From Flavobacteriaceae bacterium (GTDB lineage: Bacteria; Bacteroidota; Bacteroidia; Flavobacteriales; Flavobacteriaceae), in contig NZQO01000091.1 in assembly GCA_002693605.1 (NCBI GenBank), positions 1 to 7,316 of the forward strand: 7,316 bases of DNA, in the 5' to 3' direction. Within the stretch, counting starts at the first letter, position 1; every line of letters begins with the position of its first letter. The notes beneath the pieces were generated by a model. That model made no database searches. It worked only from the letters and a program-made list of their open reading frames with translations, and was not told the origin of the DNA. The translations under genes were made by a program, and so were the position numbers. Shown here piece after piece: positions 1-6,015 of the stretch.

Positions 1-1832
1 ACCTGCTTGCCGTTATCGACCGCCTTGAAAGCCGCTCGAATGGCAACTTCGGTTTTCCCGAAGCCCACGTCGCCACATACCAAGCGATCCATTGGGCGCT
101 CATGTTCCATATCGCGCTTTACCTCCTCGGTGGCCTTGCTCTGGTCTGGGGTATCTTCGTACATAAATGATGATTCCAGCTCGAGCTGTAGGTAGCTGTC
201 GGGGTCGAAAGAGAACCCTTTCTTCAATCGGCGCTTGGCATACAGTTCAATTAGGTTGAAGGCAATTTGCTTAACCCGTGTCTTGGTTTTCTGTTTCAGC
301 TTTTTCCAGGCGGCGCTCCCCAGCTTGTAAATTTTCGGCTCCTTGCCATCCTTTCCGTTATACTTCGTGATTTTGTGAAGGGAGTGTATGCTGAGGTACA
401 GGATATCGCGTTCGCCGTAAATGAGCTTGATGGCTTCCTGTTTCTTCCCTTCCACGTCAATTTTCTGAAGGCCGCCAAATTTGCCAATCCCGTGGTCTAT
501 GTGCGTTACGTAATCTCCCACCTCCAAATTGGTCAGTTCCTTTAAGGTGATGGCCTGCTTCTTGGCATAGCCATTTTTCAGCTGAAATTTATGGTACCTG
601 TCAAATAGCTGATGGTCTGTATAACAGACCAGTTTCTGGTCGTCATCGATAAACCCCTGGTACAGGGGGAATACCACCGTTTCATACTGTGCTACGCGCT
701 GTTGGGCGTCCTCGAAAATGTCGTGGAAGCGCTTGGCCTGTTGCTCGCTGCTACAGAAAATATAGTTCTTGTACCCGTTTTCGGTATTGGCGTTCAAGTT
801 TTCGATTAGCAGGTCGAATTGTTTATTGAACGAGGGTTGCGGCTTTGTGTGGAAGTCAATTTGGGTGGCAACTTCCGCTTTCTCCGTGGCCTTACTTCCC
901 TGGTTCAGGGTAACCGTGGTGAACTGGGTTAATTGATGGGTAAGTTCCGAAGCGGTACAGAAAAGCTCGGAAGGTTCGGCCTGCTTGACCTCGCCCTTAA
1001 CGGTGCCAAATGCCTGCGTAGCCTTTTTGAAAAGGGCGTCAATACTGCTGCTTAACAATTCTTCATTCTTCAGAAAAACTACCGTTTTGGGCGCTATGTA
1101 CTTTAGAAAGCTCTCTCGCGTTTCCTCTAGGCGCTTATTTTCCACATTGGGCATGATTGATATCTTCTTCAGTTGTTCCGAAGAAAGTTGCGTTTCCACA
1201 TCGAACGTCCTGATGCTCTCCACCTCATCGCCAAAAAATTCGATTCGGTACGGCTCGTCGTGACTATAGCTGAATACGTCCAAAATGCCGCCGCGCACCG
1301 AAAACTCGCCGGGTTCGGTCACGAAATCGGTTCGCTTAAAGTGATACTCGAAGAGCACTTCGTTCACGAAATCGATAGACACCTGTTCGCCCACCTTGAT
1401 TTTCAGGGTATTTCGCTCCAGCTCCTTACGGGTTACCACCTTTTCGAAAAGTGCCTCGGGGTAGGTAACGATAAGCGCCGGCTTGCGGCGCGAATTGATT
1501 CGGTTCAATACCTCGCTGCGCAACAGTACGTTTGCATTATCCGTTTCCTCAATTTGATACGGTCGCCGGTAGCTCCCGGGATAAAAAAGTACGTTGTCGT
1601 CGCCCAACAAGTTTTCCAGGTCGTTTAGGTGATACGCGGCCTCTTCCTTGTCATTCAGAATAACCAAAAAGGGAAGTTCCTGCGATTTGAACACATTCGC
1701 GATTACCAGCGAAACCGCCGAGCCTACCAAACCTGCGAGGGCTACCGGTTGTTCGGGACGTGCAATGGAATTTTGCAAGGCTGCCGATTTTGCAGACTTG
1801 GAGAACAGGGTTTGTACTACGGTTTTAGACAT
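1..1832 (-). CDS. mfd: Mfd transcription-repair coupling factor, N-terminal 610 codons (3' end outside window)
   Basis: Mfd is a cytoplasmic DNA translocase that displaces RNA polymerase stalled at DNA lesions and recruits UvrA for nucleotide excision repair. The minus strand is open from an ATG at 1832 to the window edge with no stop or frameshift. The UvrB-like N-terminal module (about residues 1-320) carries the family motif EPGEFSVRGGILDVFS with R180-G182. A CarD-like RNA polymerase-interacting domain follows at about 435-510, with VGDYVTHIDHGIG ending at G450. The start of the translocase module reads FMYEDTPDQSKAT, then Walker A GDVGFGKT at 587-594 (K593). The window stops at codon 610, so the remaining helicase motifs, TRG motif and C-terminal domain are not seen; relatives are roughly 1,100-1,150 residues. 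The ATG fits family N-termini and has no Shine-Dalgarno. The gene is divergent from the oxidoreductase at 1946. Identification is secure; completeness of the 3' half cannot be judged. Confidence 0.97.
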   Translation of the reverse strand, partial: MSKTVVQTLFSKSAKSAALQNSIARPEQPVALAGLVGSAVSLVIANVFKSQELPFLVILNDKEEAAYHLNDLENLLGDDNVLFYPGSYRRPYQIEETDNANVLLRSEVLNRINSRRKPALIVTYPEALFEKVVTRKELERNTLKIKVGEQVSIDFVNEVLFEYHFKRTDFVTEPGEFSVRGGILDVFSYSHDEPYRIEFFGDEVESIRTFDVETQLSSEQLKKISIMPNVENKRLEETRESFLKYIAPKTVVFLKNEELLSSSIDALFKKATQAFGTVKGEVKQAEPSELFCTASELTHQLTQFTTVTLNQGSKATEKAEVATQIDFHTKPQPSFNKQFDLLIENLNANTENGYKNYIFCSSEQQAKRFHDIFEDAQQRVAQYETVVFPLYQGFIDDDQKLVCYTDHQLFDRYHKFQLKNGYAKKQAITLKELTNLEVGDYVTHIDHGIGKFGGLQKIDVEGKKQEAIKLIYGERDILYLSIHSLHKITKYNGKDGKEPKIYKLGSAAWKKLKQKTKTRVKQIAFNLIELYAKRRLKKGFSFDPDSYLQLELESSFMYEDTPDQSKATEEVKRDMEHERPMDRLVCGDVGFGKTEVAIRAAFKAVDNGKQ

Positions 1833-1838
1833 GGAGTG

Positions 1839-1870
1839 CAAAAATAGAGCAAACCCGTAAGGTTTGGAAA
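1839..1870 (-). promoter_or_regulatory. Predicted Bacteroidota-type promoter of mfd
   Basis: Read on the minus strand, TATTTTTG (1846-1839) matches the Bacteroidota -7 consensus TAnnTTTG at every defined base. It is preceded, after exactly 20 nt, by TTTC (1870-1867), a one-base variant of the -33 element TTTG. Only six bases separate the -7 element from the mfd ATG at 1832, so transcription would start at or within a few bases of the start codon. The mRNA would then be leaderless or nearly so. The consensus is established knowledge; use of this copy is inferred. Confidence 0.6.
1850..1866. promoter_or_regulatory. Perfect inverted repeat inside the mfd promoter spacer (possible operator)
   Basis: CAAACC (1850-1855) and GGTTTG (1861-1866) are exact reverse complements separated by CGTAA. 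The 17-bp dyad lies wholly within the 20-bp spacer (1847-1866) between the predicted -33 and -7 elements of mfd. A repressor bound here would block RNA polymerase. The dyad could also simply be chance in a short AT-rich region. No regulator is identified and no second copy was noticed elsewhere in the window. Confidence 0.3.
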
Positions 1871-1945
1871 AGGAGGAGCTAATTTTTCGGCAACTTTACC
1901 ATTTTCCTAACACAAAGCGGGGGCCAATTTGACTATTTTCCGAGA

Positions 1946-3298
1946 ATGGGAATAGAACATTTTGATGTATTCGTGATTGGTACGGGCACCGCAGGTAAAA
2001 GCGTAGCGTACGATTGCGCGGCCGATGGGATGAAAGTCGCCATAGCAGACAACCGAGAATTCGGCGGCACATGTGCTAACCGCGGTTGCGACCCCAAGAA
2101 GGTCCTGGTAGGCATTACCGAGGTACTGCACAAGGCAAGAAATTTAAAGGGGAAAGGTATTTCGCAATTACCCGAGATAAACTGGGCCGCCCTTCAAAAA
2201 TTTAAGGAAACGTTCACAAATGCGGTACCCGCCGTAACCGAGAAAAAGCTAAAGAAAGCAGGCATTTCACTCTACCACCAATCACCGCAATTTATAGATG
2301 AAACCACGCTCTCGGTAGAAGGGAAAACGGTAAAGGCGAACAAGATTGTAATCGCAACAGGCCAACGACCAATGGAACTGAAAATCCCTGGACGCGAGCA
2401 CTTGCTGCATAGTGAAGATTTTCTAGATTTGCCGGCCTTGCCGAAGTCAATTGTCTTTGTCGGTGCCGGGTATGTAGGTATGGAATTTGCGCACATAGCC
2501 GCGCGCTGCGGGGCCGAGGTTACCGTGATTGAAATGACCGAGCGACCCCTTGGCACGTTTGACAAGGATATCGTGGCCCATCTTATCCAAGCTTCTGAGG
2601 AATTAGGGGTTAAATTTCTGTTTAACGCATCCATCACTTCGGTAGAAAAATTGCGGAAAAACTATCGCGTACTGTTTACTCAAAAAGGAAAGACACAGTC
2701 CTTAGATACCGTTATGGTATTTAATACTGCCGGACGAATACCCAACATAGAGGCGCTCAATCTGGAAAAGGGAAACGTTGCATTTGAAAACGGAGGCATT
2801 TCAGTCAACGAATTCTTACAGAGTCCTACGAATCCTGCGGTATATGCCTGTGGCGATGTATCTGCGAGCGGCAGTCTGCCCCTAACACCTACCTCTTCGC
2901 AAGAAGGGAGGGTGGTATCCAAGAATTTGAGAAAAGGCAACCATTTGAAGATGGACTTTCCTCCAGTTCCTTCCGTGGTCTTCACCTTGCCCCAAATGGC
3001 CGCCATTGGTCTTACCGAAGATGAAGCGCGCCGGCAAGGCTATCAATTTACAATTGAATATAAAAGCGTGCCCGAATGGTACAATGCCAAACGAATTAAC
3101 GAAGGTTACTATGCCTACAAAACCTTGGTTGAAAAAGAGACCAACCTTATTTTGGGTGCGCATATCCTCGCGCCACAGGCGGGTGAAATGATCAATCTCT
3201 TCGTGCTCGCTATGTGCGGAAAGTTAAAATGCCGCGACCTAAAGGCAATGATCTTTGCCTACCCGACCTGGGGAAACGATATCAAGGGAATGGTATAG
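1946..3298 (+). CDS. FAD-dependent pyridine nucleotide-disulfide oxidoreductase, lipoamide dehydrogenase/glutathione reductase-like
   Basis: This 450-residue cytoplasmic flavoprotein has the full class I architecture: a dinucleotide-binding motif for FAD (GTGTAG, residues 12-17), the redox pair C43/C48 in GGTCANRGCDPKK, an NAD(P)-binding motif GAGYVGMEFA (173-182), a second FAD motif VYACGDVSAS and a C-terminal dimerisation domain from about 320. E196, at the end of the second strand of the NAD(P) fold, is the acidic residue usually linked to NADH rather than NADPH preference (inference). The oddity is at the C-terminus: AYPTWGNDI (438-446) has Tyr439 where glutathione and lipoamide reductases have the catalytic His of HPT, and the partner Glu is also not evident. 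I therefore do not call it glutathione reductase, lipoamide dehydrogenase or MerA (no N-terminal metal domain, no C-terminal Cys pair). The substrate is unknown. It is a single gene, divergent from mfd; no strong promoter or Shine-Dalgarno was found before its ATG. Confidence 0.9.
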   Translation: MGIEHFDVFVIGTGTAGKSVAYDCAADGMKVAIADNREFGGTCANRGCDPKKVLVGITEVLHKARNLKGKGISQLPEINWAALQKFKETFTNAVPAVTEKKLKKAGISLYHQSPQFIDETTLSVEGKTVKANKIVIATGQRPMELKIPGREHLLHSEDFLDLPALPKSIVFVGAGYVGMEFAHIAARCGAEVTVIEMTERPLGTFDKDIVAHLIQASEELGVKFLFNASITSVEKLRKNYRVLFTQKGKTQSLDTVMVFNTAGRIPNIEALNLEKGNVAFENGGISVNEFLQSPTNPAVYACGDVSASGSLPLTPTSSQEGRVVSKNLRKGNHLKMDFPPVPSVVFTLPQMAAIGLTEDEARRQGYQFTIEYKSVPEWYNAKRINEGYYAYKTLVEKETNLILGAHILAPQAGEMINLFVLAMCGKLKCRDLKAMIFAYPTWGNDIKGMV

Positions 3299-3323
3299 CC
3301 GTTATGAGACCAAACAGGCTACC
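3292..3323 (+). terminator. Weak hairpin across the convergent gene ends (tentative terminator)
   Basis: GGTATAGCC (3292-3300) can pair with GGCTACC (3317-3323) as a 7-bp stem with a 2-nt bulge and a 16-nt loop, followed by a weak T-containing stretch (AATTTCT). It spans both stop codons of the converging genes. There is no real U-tract in either direction, so the call is tentative. It is listed because no better terminator is present where these two transcripts must end. Confidence 0.2.
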
Positions 3324-4450
3324 AATTTCTCTAGCTCGGCTCGTGTATTGTACACGTTGGGCGACACCCGAATGGCATCGCCGCGATACGAAACGGCAAT
3401 CTTCTCTCGCTTGAGTTTTATCTTTATCGCTTCGAGATTATCGTTCTGCATTGGATAAATTCCGAAGAGATGGTGCCCCCTAAAATCGGGCGATTCCACA
3501 TAATACCCTTTCTCTTCCAATGTACGTAAGGCCAATTCGGTAATGGAACGGCAGTATTGCTGAATCGCTTCGGGGGTCCACTCCAACAATTGCCGTATCG
3601 CTTCAGAGAGCATATTGGTAAGGATAAAGTTGCTCGACTCGCCCACGTTGTACCGTTCGGCCATTGGCTTGAAATTTTCGTTGTATTTAGACAAAGTGGC
3701 AAAATCTTCGGCGCCCTCGTGGTTCATCCAATTATTTTCAAGGGGCCTGCCCCCATCAAATCGCTCACCAAAATAGGCAACGCCTAGCCCGTAACCGCCC
3801 ATAAGCCATTTATAGCCCCCGCAGATCAACGCATCGGGCCTAATTTCATCGACAGAAAACGGCATTGCGCCCACGCTCTGGGTACCATCGATAATTAAAT
3901 ACGCCCCAACTTCGTCGCACCGATTCTTTACTGCCTTGAGGTCGAACCAGGTGCCATCGGCCCAGTGCACCTGTGGCATCGCGACCGCCTTGGTGCGGTG
4001 GTTGATTGCTGCGAGCACCGCATCGTTCCATGCTGCGCCGCGACCCTTGGCAAGGGGTGGAGCCTTCACCGTGACCACCGTAACGCCCGTTTCGCGCTCG
4101 AGTTGTTTCCAGGCGTAATAGTTGCTAGGAAACTGTTCTTCAAGGACTACGATTTCATCTTTTTTCTGAAAGGGAATGTTTTGCACGGCAGTGGCAATTC
4201 CGTAGGAAACCGAAGGGATTATGGCAATTCGTTGATGGGTTTCGGCCGCGATTAATTGGGCAAATCGTTGTTTCAACAGAAGGCGCCCACCGAAGAAATC
4301 GGAATCGTCCATCTTTGACGGATCTCCCTTTTTGCGAAGATTTTCAATTCCTATTTGCGCTACCGATTTTAGCTGTGGGGACATATACGCTCCGTTCAGA
4401 AAAACGATGTCGTCCGGCAGTTCGAAAAATTCTTTTTTATGTGTCTCCAT
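3302..4450 (-). CDS. Class V aminotransferase-fold PLP-dependent enzyme (not a cysteine desulfurase)
   Basis: This 382-residue cytoplasmic PLP enzyme belongs to the fold-type I class V family, which includes NifS/SufS-like desulfurases, kynureninase and isopenicillin N epimerase-like proteins. PLP-site residues are clear: D188 and Q191 in IDGTQSVG contact the cofactor ring, and K214 in GGYKWLMGGYG is the Schiff-base lysine. R361 in IRVSPNVYNT is the probable substrate-carboxylate arginine. At the position where SufS-type enzymes have a His stacking on PLP, the sequence reads EEQFPSNYYAW, closer to kynureninase or epimerase-like relatives. The loop with the catalytic Cys of SufS is short and Cys-free (VSYRGDAIRVS). 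Desulfurase activity is therefore unlikely; the true substrate is unknown. The ATG overlaps the upstream membrane-protein stop in TAATG, implying translational coupling. An AAGGAG at 4470-4465 lies 14 nt before the start, rather far to act. The stop is 3 bp from that of the converging oxidoreductase. Confidence 0.9.
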   Translation of the reverse strand: METHKKEFFELPDDIVFLNGAYMSPQLKSVAQIGIENLRKKGDPSKMDDSDFFGGRLLLKQRFAQLIAAETHQRIAIIPSVSYGIATAVQNIPFQKKDEIVVLEEQFPSNYYAWKQLERETGVTVVTVKAPPLAKGRGAAWNDAVLAAINHRTKAVAMPQVHWADGTWFDLKAVKNRCDEVGAYLIIDGTQSVGAMPFSVDEIRPDALICGGYKWLMGGYGLGVAYFGERFDGGRPLENNWMNHEGAEDFATLSKYNENFKPMAERYNVGESSNFILTNMLSEAIRQLLEWTPEAIQQYCRSITELALRTLEEKGYYVESPDFRGHHLFGIYPMQNDNLEAIKIKLKREKIAVSYRGDAIRVSPNVYNTRAELEKLVACLVS

Positions 4451-5250
4451 TAGCGGTTAAAGTACTCCTTTAATTTTTGCCCCGGATTCGTATCTTGATT
4501 TAAGTAGCCGTGATAGGCACTGCTTATAAATAAGATGGCGGCCACCACCAGGGCGACATAAGATACTAGCGCGTTAGAACCGCCCCATTGGTTAATGCTT
4601 ATGGCAAAAAGTCCCCAGGCACCCACGAACGCAAACTCGCGCATATTTCTGCGCCATGTAACGGCAAGGTTAATGAGCCCGGCAATAACAATGAGTGCTA
4701 CGGCCCAGATGCTGGGCGATATACCCCAGCCTGACCAATTGATGCTGGTAAGGTAAGCCGCTACGTTTACAATACTGGCAACGGTAATCCAGCCACTGTA
4801 AAATACGAAGGGCCACCACAAGAAGACAATTACAGAAATGGGCGCGTCCCACAATTCCATGCGATTGTTCATTACGATCTTCAGCAGGGAATATAAGAGC
4901 ACGAAAATAGCCAGGACAGAAAAACTGAAATAACCGTACAGCCAAAATATAACCCACAGCATATTCGCGGTACACGACAGTACGAACCACCAACCCGTCT
5001 TTAAAATAAAGGCATCGTCCCGGACGGTGGTAAAGAGGCTCCTAGCCTGGTACACAACAAAACCGAGAAGGAGCAGGTAGATAAGGCCCCAAATGGAAAA
5101 CGCGTAGCCCGCCGGGGTAAGTAGGTTGTCGAGGTTCTCGGAAACCTCGCCTATGGTAATATTGTTAATAGCACCAGTATTGGAGCCGTAGTTTACCAAG
5201 AGGGTAGCTATAAATACGAGAATATTGGCAATTTGCAGTGTCTTTTTCAT
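4450..5250 (-). CDS. TspO/MBR-related, tryptophan-rich multi-pass membrane protein
   Basis: This is a 266-residue inner-membrane protein with about seven or eight hydrophobic segments, roughly at residues 5-20, 45-67, 85-105, 108-126, 137-162, 181-198, 207-219 and 227-245. It contains about 15 tryptophans. The motif TPAGYAFSIWGLIY (45-58) is the hallmark of the larger TspO/MBR-related group often annotated as tryptophan-rich sensory protein. Classic TspO has five helices and binds porphyrins and related ligands; this longer form is of unknown function, so ligand binding is only a family-based guess. I chose ATG 5250 over an in-frame TTG at 5280: the ATG gives MKKTLQIANILVF, running straight into the first helix, whereas the TTG adds a Pro-rich stretch and sits almost at the predicted transcription start. 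The TAA stop overlaps the ATG of the PLP-enzyme gene by one base, so the two are probably co-expressed. Confidence 0.82.
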   Translation of the reverse strand: MKKTLQIANILVFIATLLVNYGSNTGAINNITIGEVSENLDNLLTPAGYAFSIWGLIYLLLLGFVVYQARSLFTTVRDDAFILKTGWWFVLSCTANMLWVIFWLYGYFSFSVLAIFVLLYSLLKIVMNNRMELWDAPISVIVFLWWPFVFYSGWITVASIVNVAAYLTSINWSGWGISPSIWAVALIVIAGLINLAVTWRRNMREFAFVGAWGLFAISINQWGGSNALVSYVALVVAAILFISSAYHGYLNQDTNPGQKLKEYFNR

Positions 5251-5289
5251 AGGCTGGGGTGTCTTTGGTCCAGGGTTCAATTTTTATTT

Positions 5290-5321
5290 TAAAGATAGCG
5301 AATGCGAATCCTACTTCCAAA
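5290..5321 (-). promoter_or_regulatory. Predicted Bacteroidota-type promoter of the TspO-like/PLP-enzyme operon
   Basis: On the minus strand, TTTG (5321-5318) is followed after 20 nt by TATCTTTA (5297-5290), which differs from the -7 consensus TAnnTTTG only in its last base. Transcription would begin near 5283-5286, giving a leader of about 35 nt before ATG 5250. This lies in the 108-bp gap after pdeM and has the same 20-nt spacing as the mfd promoter. The spacer contains a tandem GCGAAT duplication (5298-5309). No terminator hairpin was found between the pdeM stop and this site, so read-through from pdeM is possible. Confidence 0.55.
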
Positions 5322-5358
5322 TGCGCTAAATGACATGTATTCAGGAGTTAGGCCATGC

Positions 5359-5994
5359 TTAATGTAGTTTGGTAACTTCTTGGTCTACAATGGCGTACAC
5401 AACGTCCTCTTCGGTAGGTTTCAGGATATAGTTTCCGGTGAAGGTGCCAAAGGCAGGCAAGATCATCTGGTTTTTCCTTCGGAAGAAACAAGGAAGTTTA
5501 ATCGTTTGGCGTCCTACTCCTTGAAGTCGGACCCCTGGATGGATATGCCCGGCGAGGTTAAAGAGCGGTTGCGTATCCGATGGGTGATGCGACAGATGGA
5601 ATCCTTCCAACGTAAGGTCATCAATTACCTCGATGTCGAGGTCTGTATATCTCGTGGCGGCGATGATATCGTGATTTCCCGCTACCAATACAATATTCCC
5701 AGTGGTGTAGTGCACCCATTGGGTGAAATCTTCCCACTCTTGGTTCAGGTCGCTATGGAAGAGATCGCCAAGAAAACAAATCGTCTTGGGGGAAAAATCG
5801 TTCACGACCTGGGTAAGTTTTTCCAGGTTCCTGAAGCTTGCGTGTATCGGTACGGCGGCGCCGTGTTTCCGGAAGTGCGACACCTTTCCTAGGTGCACGT
5901 CGGCTATTAACAGCATTTGTTGTTGTTGCCAAAAGGCCGCCCCGCTGGGGTGCAGTATGAAAGATTGGTTCGCTATTTCTACGGTAAGGGACAC
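5359..5994 (-). CDS. pdeM: PdeM, ligase-associated DNA damage response metallophosphoesterase/endonuclease
   Basis: This 211-residue cytoplasmic calcineurin-like phosphoesterase carries every metal-binding motif of the superfamily: DVH (32-34), GDLFHS (76-81), GNHD (106-109), SHHP (135-138) and GHIHPG (149-154). The N-terminal pattern LHPSGAAFWQQQQMLLIADVHLGK is typical of the PdeM/MPE group encoded with Lhr-type helicases, ATP-dependent ligases and MBL-fold exonucleases. A characterised pseudomonad member is a manganese-dependent single-strand DNA endonuclease, so nicking damaged or branched single-stranded DNA is the expected role. The start is a GTG at 5994; no ATG lies between it and the helicase stop, and the next in-frame Met (27) would remove conserved sequence. 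Only 21 bp separate it from the helicase stop, in the same reading frame with no intervening stop, so the two are surely co-transcribed and translation may re-initiate. Length and motifs are complete. Confidence 0.93.
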   Translation of the reverse strand: MSLTVEIANQSFILHPSGAAFWQQQQMLLIADVHLGKVSHFRKHGAAVPIHASFRNLEKLTQVVNDFSPKTICFLGDLFHSDLNQEWEDFTQWVHYTTGNIVLVAGNHDIIAATRYTDLDIEVIDDLTLEGFHLSHHPSDTQPLFNLAGHIHPGVRLQGVGRQTIKLPCFFRRKNQMILPAFGTFTGNYILKPTEEDVVYAIVDQEVTKLH

Positions 5995-6015
5995 GCTGGG
6001 TGCAAAGTTCTTCTT

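Noticed and set aside
1173..1628. 151-residue plus-strand open frame opposite mfd
   Set aside because: It is antisense to the strongly conserved UvrB-like part of Mfd and has no recognisable motif or promoter.
1880..1941. Possible plus-strand promoter for the oxidoreductase (TAATTTTT at 1880 or TATTTTCC at 1934)
   Set aside because: The nearest TTTG is only 13 nt before the first, and the second has a poor -7 match with no -33 element at the right distance.
1946..3298. Mercuric reductase (merA) or glutathione reductase (gor)
   Set aside because: There is no N-terminal metal-binding domain or C-terminal Cys pair for MerA, and no HPT...E dyad or NADPH-type arginines for glutathione reductase.
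5251..5280. TTG at 5280 as start of the TspO-like gene, adding ten residues
   Set aside because: It would place the start almost on the predicted transcription start and add a Pro-rich stretch ahead of a good ATG that begins the first membrane helix.
5380..5892. 170-residue plus-strand open frame opposite pdeM
   Set aside because: It lies wholly antisense to a gene with complete metallophosphoesterase motifs and its translation resembles no family I know; it is a shadow frame.
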